Notes under the pieces: model-generated
Database searches by the model: none
Told to the model about the DNA's origin: nothing
The model's input: the letters and a program-made list of their open reading frames with translations, nothing else
Made by a program: the position numbers and the translations under genes
In this document: positions 35,577 to 48,047 of the stretch, in pieces
How positions within the stretch are numbered: position 1 is the stretch's first letter
How the letters are laid out: the number at the start of each line of letters is the position of its first letter
NCBI GenBank assembly: GCA_003833135.1
Contig: QZLH01000026.1
Location: forward strand, 103,438-164,295
Reading direction: 5' to 3'
DNA length: 60,858 bases
Source of the DNA: Oehlia diaphana
Taxonomy: Eukaryota > Glomeromycota > Glomeromycetes > Glomerales > Glomeraceae

Positions 35577-37902
35577 TTAATTATTTTTTACTCTATTTTC
35601 AAAAACTAAGCCACCTTGAGAAGGTGATGTAAATGGTCCAATAAGCATTTTATCTTCAATTTTTCCACTTTCTGTTGAAACTTTGTATTTCATAATAACC
35701 TTATGTAAAAACAATTTTGTTTCATTAATTGCAAAAAATCGACTAATAGTAAAAAAAAGAAAGATTTTGTTAATTATGGGCAAAAATATGCAGATAAAAT
35801 ATTTTGTTCATAAAAATAAATACCCAGGACACGCGTGTTTGCCACCACCGAAGACAATATAAGTACGATCAACTTTTGTTGCAGGAGAATTTCTATTTAA
35901 AAATCGGAATGGTTTAAATTCTTCAGCATCATCACCGAAGGATTCTTTTGCCATTAACATATCATTGGTATACAACTTTGTCATCCGTCCTGTATACAAA
36001 AAAAAAAGATTAGATGTTAATTATAAATACATTAGTAAAACATAAATGACTTTTATTAATTTACCTCCTGGAACTGTAAAACCATTAGAGAAAGTGTAAC
36101 TTTTCGATATCACATAATGAGGTAAAGTAACTGAATAAAAAATAAAGTATGGTATTTCAAAATTATTTCAATATTACAATTAATTTAATATGTATGAAGC
36201 GTTAAAGTTATGCATACTTAAGTTGCCACCAAATCTTAATGATTCTTTAACGAAACTATCTAATTTCACCATTTTTTGAATTTCGGTCAAAGTTACTAAT
36301 CCATTACATTCTTTATCAATTATCAATGCTTCTTCATATAATTCATTTAATAATTCTGGTCTTCCCGCCAAATCTAAAATAATATTTAATTAAATAAATA
36401 AAACTTTACATGCACAAATATCATCTTAAAATTATATGGTTACCATATAATGCGTCAACTGATGCTCTACTTGTTGTGTTGATTGAGGCGAACGTAATAG
36501 CAAATAGATTATCTATATGATAAAGAAGGTTATCGGGTTTTGTAATATCAAAATCCGGTTGATTCATATAATATTCCAATAAATCATTCTAATATAAGCA
36601 TTATAGGCACGAGTTAATATAATAATAATTTTCAAATTTTCCAAACAATAGTTTTACTTACATAAGGTTTATAATTATCACCAAGCTCATTTCTTTCTAT
36701 TAAACGTTTTTCAACTACTGGACTTAACCGATTCTTTACAATGTTTCGATGACGTGATATTGGACTCCATCCAAATTTAAAAGGTAAACTAATAAATAAT
36801 ATTACTATCAGTTATCTGACAACTTTTAATATAAATAACAGTAAATAACAGCAAATATAAATATGCTCACGTGACTATGATTTCGTGTAATTTCTTATGA
36901 ATGAAAAATAAAATCGGCGGAATTAGCAATAATGGACCCAGATCAAAAGCCAAGTCTCCTAATGCCTTCACTAAATCTTCATGAGATGCCGCTTCCTAAT
37001 ATATATTAATATTTTATTCATTACAAGTCTTAAAAAATAATGATTTACATAATTTATAAATTGATCTGATATAATTACTGACTTCTCCAACAAGTATGTT
37101 CGCAATTGGTAAAGCGATGATGCAATTAACCAAATTCCAAGTTTTATAAAATACCTTGGGTTCTAAAATTCAATAAATATAAGAATAAATTATAGAATGC
37201 TGTGGTGAAGTAGACAAATGTGGTAAGTATCATACCATTACAATCTCCGATCCATTTTTCCATTCCTTCTAAGAGATATTTTTGTGCGATGTCAATATTT
37301 ATATCGAGTTTACCAGAAACTTGTTCTCTTACAGTTTTAGCATGAAATGGGATGTTATTACCACCATAAGGAAAAAGTCGGTTTAAAGGAAAAGTCTATT
37401 AAAAAAAAAAGATTAATTTTCAAGTGAGGCATGTTACACAATATTTTAAGGTAATTACCTCTCTTGTTGCTGACGACATATCAAAGTCATTATGATTTCT
37501 AAACACTTCAGTCAATGAATCTCTTGAAAGAATTGTTACCACTTCTCCGAATATATAAATTGAATAACAGTCACCGTACTAATAAACGGATATAATATAT
37601 GTTAAAAAACTCATTTTTTTCAAAAAGAAGAGTTAAAAGTTTAATGATTACCTTTTCTTTACATTCTTCCAGGAATTTTTTTGTGTTAAATAAATAATCA
37701 TACGTATGTCCGAGAATTGGGATCGTATAAGGTACAAGTGGAGGTTCGTTCTATAAATAAAGTAAGGTAAGCAAAGTTTACAAAATTAATTTGATACAAT
37801 TACGAATTCATTACTTACTTTGCCTATACGAGGACGTTTTATGATATAAAGAATTATCATAAAAACAACGAATAATTGAAACGTACTAGAAACTTCAATC
37901 AT
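35577..37902 (-). CDS. Cytochrome P450, array copy 4
   Basis: Apparently intact. It starts MIEVSSTFQLFVVFMIILYII, with one extra residue against copy 2, and ends FENRVKNN. The I-helix is FASINTTSRASV, ExxR is KESLRFGGN and the haem loop is FGGGKHACPG. The 3' flank (CACTCTATCC.TATCCTATGACAACACTG) is shared with copies 6 and 7, so the duplicated unit extends past the stop codon. At least three copies of the upstream repeat precede the start codon. Confidence 0.92.
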
Positions 37903-37917
37903 TGTGTAAGTCTTTTT

Positions 37918-38100
37918 TTTGTAAGATAATATATTAAAATGGATATCAGCAGCTGTCTTGTAAGATAATGTGTTAAAAAGTGGCAATTATCTTTCTTGTA
38001 AGATAATGCGTTAAAATGAAATTGGCTTTCTTGTAATAGTTTGAAAAAAATTAAAAAATGAGAATTGGCTTTCTTGTAAGATAATGTGTTAAAAAAAGTT
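37918..38100 (-). repeat. Upstream repeat array of P450 copy 4 (ACATTATCTTACAAG units)
   Basis: Read on the gene strand, ACATTATCTTACAAG or near variants recur at intervals of about 40-55 bases, linked by AAAGCCAATT-like spacers. They begin about 15 bases upstream of the start codon. Similar shorter arrays precede copies 2, 6, 7 and the plus-strand pseudogene. Confidence 0.7.
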
Positions 38101-39010
38101 TATAAAAAAAAAGTGATTAAAACTACATTTTTATAGAATCCGGCGTTATAGTAGATCCTTTGTCTTGAATATTTATTTTTTTCACAATAAAATTTTTTGA
38201 TTTTTTCAATGCCAAAAGCGGTGGTGATGTGCATCAATATTTACGTCCAATTCCAGTAAAATTTTTGGAAGTTTCCAACACATCTAATATCGTTTCGGAA
38301 AATCGGCATTTTGACGGGAATATATTTGAACCGAATAGCCGGTGTTAATAGTAGTGCCGCAATCCCGAATTATCAAATCCCAGTCAACGTCGGATTTTTT
38401 TTTTTCCTTTTTCTCCACTGAAACCAATGGGAGGTCAGTGTTTCTAATATTGTGCACGGATTTTATATTAAGATACGATATTTTTTTTTTTTTTTGTTTC
38501 TTATTATCTTCTTGACTACTATGTTACAGTATATATATTATATCAAATATTTTAAATATATGTGTGTGGATAAAAATATATATTTCTCTACGATGCAAAA
38601 AAATATTTGATATAAAACAAATTTTATTTTTTTCTAAATTAAAAATTAATTCGTGATCCCACAACTGCTAATAAGGATCCGCAGAAAATGGGAGTCTTCA
38701 AATAAAAGTAAAAGAAAGAAATTTATTTTAAAAAACAAATTATTTGAAACTTTGTGATAAACATTATGTATTAAAATATGTCAGAGTACGAATGGGTTTA
38801 ATTTGCGCCGAAATCATATGAATTTTTTGCTCACTCAATTTTAATAAAATTATTAATTTTTACATTAATATAAAATTGTGTGTAAATTCAATAATCATAA
38901 CTATTGGTACATGTGCATAATAGTCCTAGTTACTAATTTAAAAAAAAAACCATTAATTTTTATAATTAAAATATTATTATTTCGTCAATAATGTAAATTT
39001 CAAAAAAAAA
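38101..39010. other. Spacer upstream of P450 copy 4, duplicated elsewhere
   Basis: The GAATATATTTGAACCGAATAG...CACGGATTTTATA stretch (about 38315-38470) recurs in diverged form at about 47440-47600 upstream of copy 6, in the same position relative to the gene. A TTGGAAGTTTCCAA palindrome lies near 38265. No gene was seen. Confidence 0.5.
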
Positions 39011-39675
39011 TATAATGAATGTCGGGACTCGGGATAAGACCCGAACAATACTAATGGTAGGAGCTGAAGATGCGTAGTAGCTATCAATATGTTAGAATTT
39101 GGGAATGCGTACAATCATCAAAAAATTTTATGGTTAGAATTTGTTTTTTCGTAATTTTGATTGGATTTTAGAATGGATTTGCTTATTTTTGGTACATTTT
39201 TGGAAAAAGTAATAAATAATTTCACATTTTTTATAAATTTTATTTTTTTTCGAAAAAAAAATCTTTTCTGTATTGCATACATAATGTTTCATTGGAAATA
39301 TGGTAAAGAGTGATTGCTAAACATAAATACATTCATTACTCATATTATTAATGCAAAAAAAGTAACAAATTAAACCGCAGATATGAAGAAGATTATTTAA
39401 ATAGACATGTAGCAATTGTAGCATGTTCAGGATGTAAAGCAGGCGAAGACAGAGAACAATTTGATACTACTAATAAAAGAGCCAATTAAAATTTTAAAAA
39501 CTGACTTGAAGTTAGAGGATTAGAATGCGTATTTTGTAGGGTTTAGGAGCTATAAATGTGTATTGATCATAGTCAAAAGTGCTGCATACAACTAATAGTA
39601 AATTTTTTTTTTTCGGGACCTTACCTATATCAGTATTGTTCGGGGTCCTGTCGGAATAATAAGTGTCGGGATTTT
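39011..39675. mobile_element. Non-autonomous element with CCCGAC-rich inverted ends
   Basis: The left end reads GTCGGGACTCGGGATAA then GACCCGAACAATACTAATG (to 39060). The right end is its imperfect complement at 39614-39675, including CAGTATTGTTCGGGGTC. Inside, 39361-39489 is an open stretch (RRYEEDYLNRHVAIVACSG then CKAGEDREQFD) that looks like a captured exon, unidentified. Confidence 0.55.
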
Positions 39676-39709
39676 GGAATATGAACGTTGGGTTGATTTT
39701 ATAAGATCA

Positions 39710-40045
39710 TTTTTTCCTTTAAATGTTTTTAATTACTTAATGACATGACACTAGATTCCATCCAAATTTCATAGGTAAACTAAGAGATAAGATGATAGTT
39801 ATCGGATAACTTTTTTTATAATTATAAATATTGGCAACGACAACAAAAGTAGTCTGCTTACGCAATTGCAGTTTCGTGCGTGTACAATAGTTTGAATTAC
39901 AAAATTGGTGGAATTATTAATATTAGGCCAAGATCAAAAGCAAAGTTTCCACTGAACCTTCATGAAATACCGCTTCTTTATGTATATTTATATTTATTGT
40001 TAATTATTCTTAAGAATAATTTCACATAATTGATAAAACAAGTCT
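39710..40045 (-). pseudogene. Orphan P450 fragment (exons 6 and 7)
   Basis: Exon 7 (39780-39710) and exon 6 (about 39978-39866) of a P450 copy are recognisable on the minus strand, with deletions in both. Like the fragment at 34881 it sits directly beside a CCCGACA-type element, and homology ends at almost the same place in exon 7. Confidence 0.75.
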
Positions 40046-40851
40046 TCCTTTATAAAATTCAATGCAATCCCTATAAAAAAGAATGTCTGGAAATTGTCAT
40101 CGAAAATGTCCAGTTGTCCGGAAAGCGTCCGAAAATTGGCTGACTGCATTAAGTAATTGAAGGGACCGTTCATGCAATTTTTATAATAAACTCTCGTTAC
40201 TATCCAATAATTTTATTATTATGCTAATATATTGTAATATGAGATAACCGACCTAAATAACAATTATGTAAATCTGCATGAACTTATGAAGATAACTGAT
40301 AATAAATCCGTGCATAGATTAGAAAAACTAACCGTCGTCGGAGACTGTAAAAAAGAAAAAGGACAAAAACAAAAATTTCTGAAAGTTTAGGAGATTATGA
40401 ATTAATTATAGTGTAAAGTTCAAAAAAAAATTTTTATTGAAATTGGATGTAAATCTACACTGCTCTTGGTATTAAACATGTAAAAAAAAAAAAATTGTAC
40501 TGATTTCGCAAATTTTGAAATTATAGGTTGAAAAGCTATCTTTAAATGATACTACTTCTTTGCCTCCCTCAGAAATTAGTACTGCCCTACTATCTACTAT
40601 ATTACAAATCACTTGATTAGGAATCGCATTGGCGTATTTTTTATTTCCAAAGTAGTCACGCAGTTTGTTTATAAGAACTAATAACATACTTATATAAGAA
40701 ACAAATGATAAATTTCCATAAATAATGGACCTTTTTTTATAAGTATTTTCATTTTTAGAACATTATCTTACAAGAAAGCTAGTTTCCATTTTAACATATT
40801 ATCTTACAAGACAGTTGATTTCACATTATCTACAAAGAAAAGGCTTACACA
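40046..40851. other. Spacer with CCCTATAAAAA motif and upstream P450 repeats
   Basis: AATCCCTATAAAAAAGAATGTC near 40070 resembles the terminus of the element at 47662. Three ACATTATCTTACAAG-type repeats at about 40763-40840 lead into the plus-strand pseudogene. No gene was seen. Confidence 0.45.
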
Positions 40852-41118
40852 ATGATTGAAGTTTCTACGTTTCAAATATTTATTTTTGTGATAATTCTTT
40901 ATCTGTTACGTCCTCGTATAGGCAAAGTAAGTAAATGAATTCGGAATTGTAGCTAACCTTATTTTATAGAACGAACCTCCAATTCTCGGACATATGTATG
41001 ATTATTTAGTACAAATAAAAATCATTAAAGAATGTAAAGAACAGGTAATCATTAATTTTAACTTTCTTTTGAAATAAAAGTGAGCCTTTTAACATATAGT
41101 ACGAAATCCATTTATTAG

Positions 41119-41788
41119 TGCATATCCGCCGATCGGCGGAATTAAGGATTTAGGTCACGTGACGTTTAATCAGCTGAGTGCGACGTTCTCAAACCGTTCC
41201 CAAATAAAAAAAGATCAAATATCATATTAAAAATAATAATTCTTTCAAAATTTCTATTACAATATTTGCTTTTTCAACCAGAAATAATAAATACATCTTA
41301 AAAAAGGAAGAAAAAATATTATAGTTAGTTTATTAAAAAAAAAAAGAAAGAAAATTCATAATAATTTAACAAAAAAAAAATTTAAAAAATAATAAATTAT
41401 TTAAAAATAAATACAAATAAATTTTAACTAATTAATTTATTAATTCATAATTTAACCAATTTAATAAATTACACTTAAAACTATTAATTATGATTTCTTA
41501 GATATTTCTATTGAATAATGTATTTTTTTTTCCACAGAATGTTACTGCTTGTATATAAAGTAGAAAAACTACTATATATGCTTTCAAAACCATTCAGCTT
41601 ACCTAACTTAAAAAACTGATGGGGAAGCTGATAAAAATATTTTTATCACTATAGATAAATTAAATTCATATCACACGACCTTGTAATACAATTAATTTGT
41701 GAAACGTAATTTTATATTTCAAGTTGTAGTAACTTGTAAAATTTGTAAAATATCCTAATTTCGTTAATTCCGAAAATCTGCCCATATG
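41119..41788. mobile_element. Insertion at intron 2/exon 3 of the P450 pseudogene
   Basis: The acceptor TTTATTAG and the exon start TATGG are normally adjacent. Here they are separated by about 670 bp. The left end carries a perfect CCGCCGATCGGCGG palindrome and GGAATTAAGGA. The right end, read in reverse, has CATAT, CGGAATTAACGA and TTAGG, an imperfect match. The class is unknown. Confidence 0.5.
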
Positions 41789-41812
41789 GTTTTTCAATTT
41801 ATGTATTCGGAC

Positions 41813-42195
41813 TAGGGATGGGAATCTTTGTAGATTCGATTTTTTGTTCCTTAAAAGATAATCCATTTTAAGCTTTGATAATTAATTCCATAATCAGTAA
41901 ATATATAAATTCTGAATTAAAATTGTAAAATCTATTATATCGTTACTAATACCCAAATGTAAATTACTATAACATTATTGCCGATCATTGCCGATCATTG
42001 CCGATCATTTGCCGATCATTTCGTCATTTTTAAGTTTTTGAAGGCCATTATCGATCAATTTTTCTTTTTTGAAGATATTTTAAATCATGCACTTTAATTT
42101 TGGATGCAATGCTAAATTAATTTTTTTGCTTAATTTCAATTTTCTCTTCAACAAATGAGATTCGATTTTGATTCGATTATCGATTCCAATCCCTA
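41813..42195. mobile_element. hAT-like non-autonomous element (383 bp) with 8-bp target duplication
   Basis: The element splits P450 exon 3 and is flanked by ATTCGGAC at 41805-41812 and 42196-42203. The exon restores to normal if one copy and the element are removed. Inverted ends are TAGGGATGGGAATC and, in reverse, TAGGGATTGGAATC, the usual hAT terminus style. Inside is a short array of GCCGATCATT (41981-42021). There is no transposase frame. Confidence 0.85.
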
Positions 42196-42974
42196 ATTCG
42201 GACAAGAGATTCATTGACTGAAATGTTTAAAAATTCTGATGACTTTAATATGATATCAGCGAAATTAATATATAAACACTTTTTTAATAGACCTTTCCTT
42301 TAGAACGACTTCTTCCCTATAGTGGTAATAAAGCTCCATTCCATGTCAAAACTGCAAGAGAACAAATTTCTTGTAAATTCGATATATATATTGGTGTCGT
42401 ACAAAAATACCTCTTTAAAAGGAATAGAAAAATGGATCGGGGATTGTAATAGTAAGATGCCTAACCACATTTTTCTACTTTACCACAGTATTCTATCATT
42501 TATTGAATATTATGACCCAAGGGAGAGAAGTCAGTAATTATATCAGACCAATTTATAAATACGTAAATTATTATTATCCTTTAAGACTTATTATGAGTAA
42601 AACATTAATATACATTAGGAAGCGGGCATCCGATGAAGATTTAGTTAAATCGTTAGGAAACTTGGCTTTTGATCTGGTGGTAATTCCGCCGATTTTATTT
42701 TTCTTTATAAGAAACTACTCGAATTCGTACTCTCGTGAACATGTTTTACATTTACCGATATTTATAGTAAAAAAGTAGTCTGATAATTAATTTACCCTTT
42801 AAATTTGGATGGAATCCAGTATCACGTCATCGAAACATTATAATAAATCATTTGACCAGTAGTTAAAAAACGTTTAAAAGAAAGAAACGAGCTTGGTATT
42901 AATTATAAACCTTATGCAAGTGAAATTTTTGCTTGAAATTTTATAACACGTGTTTATGTATTAGTTATTTACTA

Positions 42975-43080
42975 ATCTAGTAGTATATAAATGGGTTATC
43001 ATCCGAAGGATGATGACATTCCTAGTTATACTAATTGGCCGCCAGTTTATAACTGGCGGAAAAAATCCTAAATACCAATT
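42975..43080. repeat. Nested palindromes within intron 7 of the P450 pseudogene
   Basis: TCATCCGAAGGATGA is followed by TACTAATTGG, CCGCCAGTT, TAT, AACTGGCGG and CCAATTAGTA, in which the 9-bp arms sit inside the 10-bp arms. It looks like part of an inserted element. Confidence 0.5.
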
Positions 43081-43443
43081 AGTAGCCAGGTGATAAAATG
43101 TTTTATTATACTAAAATGATTTATTGGAACATTATATGAATTGTTGATAACCTACTTTTTTATCACTTTTGCTTCAATCAACACAATAAGTAGAGCAGCA
43201 GTTGATGCATTATATGGTAATCATAATTTTAAAGGTGATGTAAAGTTTTATTATCCGGAGCGAAGCGAAGGACAATATATGTCTACGCACCATGAAAAAA
43301 ATCGATCACGTGAATTTCAGTCCGCCACGTGATCGTCACCCAATGAAATCGGACTTACAACGGTTAGTATTACTTTTAATTAAGGAAGTCCAGAATTGCT
43401 AAATAAATTATATGAAGAAGCATTGACATTTGATAAAGAATGT

Positions 43444-44671
43444 ACAGTATTTTGCGAGCCACAGTACCCCCCATGCACAGTACCCCCACATGAAAATTTT
43501 TTTGGTTTTTTAAAGTACCCGGATATTTGCTTGGAGATATTCGATTTTTAACCTTCAAAATTTGTAAAATACCCGGGTATAATACTAGGAACTGTATTGT
43601 AAAATAAATTACGCAATATAAATTCCTGTACCGGTGTACCCCCCTAAGCACAATACCCATGCTGTATTCTTCCATATAATATATCCCTGATATAGCCTCC
43701 AACCTCCTAAAATATGTATCGGTAATGGAACTTCTATTTTCAATAAAATGTCATTGGAAAACTTCCAAGAACATCACTGCTTGTCAACAATCCAGAAAAT
43801 TATTTGCAATATAAACGCAGCTCCCCTACCAGATTTATATAGTACATTATGATGAGCTCGGCTGGCATTACGTACAAGAAAAAGGTGTTTATTTTTGTGA
43901 CTTTACATTAAATATTGCATTTCTGTAAAAAGGGGATATACTGCTTATAGGAAATTAATGCGGTACGGCCCTGATCTGGTGATTCTGGTCTTTATTCCGA
44001 TGCATCGCCAGTGCAGTGTAGTAATTTTTTCCGTAGTTAGATCATCAGATTGCGATGTAAAGAAATTTAGTTGAATATTCTTTGGCCAATCATATATACG
44101 GTATATATGACAATACATATTTATTATGTAATTATTTTACTTTAATTGAAGGAAATTTTCTAAGGTTAGTTAGTGATGAAGGAACCTTGATATAACGGAA
44201 TATAAGACTTGATATATTGGAATGGATTATCATAATCTATAGTGATAGTAATTAAAATAATGGTCCAACCAGAACCCTATAAAAATTTTTCAGAAAAATG
44301 ATTACGTGTCTGAGTTTCTTCGGAATAAAAAACTAGAAAATTTAGAAAATGGTCATTTATCGAGTGATGGTTTTAAAACGGCATTATTTCGCCGGGGACT
44401 GTAAACTTTGATTTGCATTTTTATATGACTCTTGGTAGATAAACTAAATTTTGTTTATAACTCGGATAAAATAATCGACACAAATTTATTGCCCTATGAG
44501 TAGGGTTGATAGGGTTGTTTTACATAAACATTGTTCAATTATTACAAAAAAATACAACCGTCAGCATCACGTCACTTCTTATTGGTTGCTTATATAATCT
44601 TTTCTATTTAGAATAATTTTATATTTCCTATCCGTATCCTATGACAACACTGTTCTAGAGGAGACGCTATT
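43444..44671. other. Spacer with repeat relics
   Basis: Direct repeats GTACCCCCC.ATGCACAGTACCC and GTACCCCCCTAAGCACAATACCC lie near 43465 and 43637. CCCTATAAAAA recurs at about 44277. No gene was seen. Confidence 0.4.
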
Positions 44672-46977
44672 TTAATTATTTTTTGCTCTATTTTCAAAAA
44701 CTAAGCCACTTTGAGAAGGTGATGTTAATGGTCCAATAAATATTTTGTCTTCAATTTTTCCACTTTTTGTTGAAATTTTGTAATTCAAAATAACCTTATG
44801 TAAAAACAATTTTGTTTCATTAATTGCAAAAAATCGACTAAAAAAAAAAGAAAGGTTTTGTTAATTATAGACAAAAATTTGCAGATAAAATATTTTGTTC
44901 ATAAAAATAAATACCCGGGACACGCATGTCTACCGCCACCGAAGACAATATAAGAACGATCAACTTTTGTCGCAGGAGATTTTGCATTTACAAATCGGAA
45001 TGGTTTAAATTCTTCAGCATCATCACCAAAATTTTCTTTTGCTTTTAACATATCATCAGAATACAAACTAATCTTACGTCCTATATACAAAAAAAAAGAT
45101 TAGATATTAATAATAAATACACTTTATTAAAATATAAATGATTTTTATTAAATTACCTTCTGGAATTGTAAAACCATTAGAGAAAGTGTAACTTTTCGAT
45201 ATCATGTGATGACCCAAATTAACTATATGTAAAATAAATATTATTTTAATATCATAATTATAATTTAATAAGAATTAAAGTTATACTTACCTATGTTACC
45301 ACCGTGTCTCAATGATTCCTTAACTAAACTATCTAATTTCACCATTTTTTGAACATCGGCCAAAGTTACTGATCCATTACATTCTTTATCAAATGCCAAT
45401 GCTTCTTCATATAATTCACTTAATACTTCTGGTCTTCCTGCCATATCTAAAGTAATATAATATTAAATAAATAGAACTTTACATGATGAATTTCATCTTA
45501 AAATCATATGATTACCATATAATGCGTCAACTGCTGCTCTACTTGTTGTGTTGATTGCGGCAAAAGAAATAGAAAATAGGTTATCAACATGAAAATGAAG
45601 ATTATTAGGGTTTGTATTATCAAAATTCGGTCGACTCATATAATAATCCAATAAATCATTCTAGTATAAACATTAAGGCACGGATTAATTATAATAATTT
45701 TCAATTTTCAAACAATAGTTTTACTTACATAAGGTTTATAATTATCACCAAGCTCCCTTCTTTCTTTTAAACGTTTTTCAACTACTGGTCTTAAACGATT
45801 TACTACAATTTCTCGATGACGTGATACCGGACTCCATCCAAATTTAAAGGGTATACTAATAAATAATATTACTATCAGTTATCGGATTACTTTTTTTAAT
45901 ATAAATAACAATAAATATAAAACATGCTCACGTGAGTACGAATTCGTGTAGTTTCTTATGAATGAAAAATAAAATCGGCGGAATTACCAATAATGGACCC
46001 AGATCAAAAGCCAAGTCTCCTAATGCCTTCACTAAATCTTCATGAGATGCCGCTTCCTAATGTATATTAATGTTTTAATCATAAGTCTTAAAGAATAATA
46101 ATTTACATATTTATAAATTGATCTGATATAATTACTGACTTCTCCAACAAGAACGTTCGCAATTGGTAAAGCGATGATGTAATTAACCATATTCCAAGCG
46201 TTATAAACTACTTTGGGTTCTAAAATTTAATAAATACAAGAATGAATGATAGAATACTGCGGTGAAGACAAATTTGATAGGTATCATACCATTACAATCT
46301 CCGATCAAATTTTCTATTCCTTTTATGAGGTATTTTTGTACGATGCCAATATTTATATCAAGTTTGCCGGAAACTTGTTCTCTTGCAGTTCTGGCATGAA
46401 ATTCGGGTTTATCATCACTATAAGGGAGAAGTTGTTCTAAAGGAAAAGTCTATTATAAAAAAGTTTATATATTAATTTCGGTTTAATTTAATGAGGTATG
46501 TTTATAGAACACAATATTTTAAGATAATTACCTCCTTTGTTGCTGATATCATATCAAAGTTATCAGGATATCTGAACACTTCAGTCAATGTATCTCTTGA
46601 AAGAATTGTCACCACTTCTCCGAATATATAAATTGAAAAACAATCACCATACTAATAAACGGATATACGTATATGTTAAAAGAACTTTTTTTTTAAAAAA
46701 AAAGAAATGTTAAAATGTTTAATTGTTACCTGTTCTTTACATTCTTTAAAGAATTTTTTTGTGTTAAATAAATAATTATACGTATGTCCGAGAATTGGAA
46801 TCGTATAAGGCACAAGTGGAGGTTCGTTCTATAAAATAAAGTAAGGTAAGCAAAGTTTACAAAATCAATCCAATTATTAATTCATTATTTACTTACTTTG
46901 CCTATACGAGGACGTTTTACGATATAAAGAATTATCACAAAAATAACGAATAATTGAAACGTTGAAACTTCAATCAT
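44672..46977 (-). CDS. Cytochrome P450, array copy 6
   Basis: Apparently intact. It starts MIEVSTFQLFVIFVIILYIV and ends FENRAKNN. The I-helix is FAAINTTSRAAV, ExxR is KESLRHGGN and the haem loop is FGGGRHACPG. Exon 10 begins VNLGHHMISKSY where copies 1 and 2 have ALPHYMISKSY. It shares exons 6 and 8 closely with copy 4. Three variants of the upstream repeat lie at about 46987-47080. Confidence 0.92.
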
Positions 46978-47316
46978 TGTGTAAGTCTTTTTTTGTAAGA
47001 TAATGTGTTAAAAATGGAAACTAGCTTTTTGTAAGATAATGTGAAAATATGAAAATTAGATTTCTTGTAAGATATTAAAAATGAAAGTGCTTTTAAAAAA
47101 AAAGTAATTAATCCTCCATTTTTATAACAAAATTTACGGAAGTTTATGAGTAATCCGGCATTATAGTAATTCCTTTGTTTATTATATTGAGGGTAGAGTA
47201 TGTTATTTATTTCTTATATAACAATCTTGCGAAACCAGTCAACTTTTTTTTACATATTTCAATACCAAGAGAAGTGATATGCATCTTCTAATTCCTTGGA
47301 AATTTCCAATGCACAT

Positions 47317-47440
47317 CATAATCTCCTAAATTTTATTTAATGAACATGGAGTGTACTGTTTTCGGCATTATGACAGTTCATAACCTCCTAAATTTTATTT
47401 AATTAACAAGGAGTATACTGTTTTCAGCATTATGACGGTA
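47317..47440. repeat. Two tandem 62-bp units
   Basis: Both begin CATAAYCTCCTAAATTTTA and end CATTATGACRG. They differ at a handful of positions. Confidence 0.8.
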
Positions 47441-47661
47441 ATATATTTGAACCGAATAGCCGTAATTCCGAATTACCCAAATTCAGTTTTCTTTTAAGTT
47501 CGATTGGACCTCGGAATATTTTTTTCCTTTTTCATTTTTACAGTCTCCGGCGAAACCAATGCGGTTAGTTTTTTTTAATCCATGTACGGATTTTATAACA
47601 AAATATGATATATTGATTATAATGCTTTTTAGATCACTGTGTCTAAATTTGACTTTGCATT

Positions 47662-47867
47662 CCCTATAAAAACGAAATGTGTTGAATTTATTTTAAATTC
47701 GTGCTCATGTGTAATAAATGTCTAAAAAAGCACCATTTTGTTTAATTTCTGTTTTTTTGTAATAAGACATAAATCGGATAAAATGGTTCATTTTTAGACA
47801 TTTATTACACATGAGCACAAATATAAACCAAATTTGGTTCATTTCGTTTTTATAGGGTTTTATTAAC
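47662..47867. mobile_element. MITE-like palindrome, ends CCCTATAAAAACGAAATG
   Basis: The 18-base ends at 47662-47679 and 47850-47867 are exact inverted copies. Inside them a perfect 28-bp inverted pair starts GTGCTCATGTGTAATAAATG (47701-47728 and 47801-47828). The intervening sequence is also partly complementary. Total 206 bp, no coding. Confidence 0.8.
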
Positions 47868-48047
47868 GCTATAAATTACACTATTAATTGTCGCATTATT
47901 TTTAAAATAATTTCACTGTCTCACAAATAAAGAAATAATTTTTTTTCGTATTACTATTTCTAATTTTAAATTTCCTTAAAAAGGATAGAGAGAGCTGAAT
48001 TTACTACGCGATCAGAATCTCGTTATAATACAAACTCGATACTCATA

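Larger units (their letters stand above)
40852..43443 (+). pseudogene. Disrupted P450 copy on the opposite strand
   Basis: The only array member on the plus strand. It starts normally (MIEVSTFQIFIFVIILYLL) and keeps its upstream repeats. Exon 2 has lost the segment between NEPP and ILGH. Exon 3 is interrupted by a hAT-like insertion (41813-42195), and another insertion lies at the intron 2/exon 3 junction. Exon 4 has a one-base frameshift near LFKRN. Exon 5 is almost gone, exon 6 is shifted, exon 8 has an internal deletion, and exon 9 ends at 43443. ExxR and haem-loop exons are missing. Confidence 0.9.
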
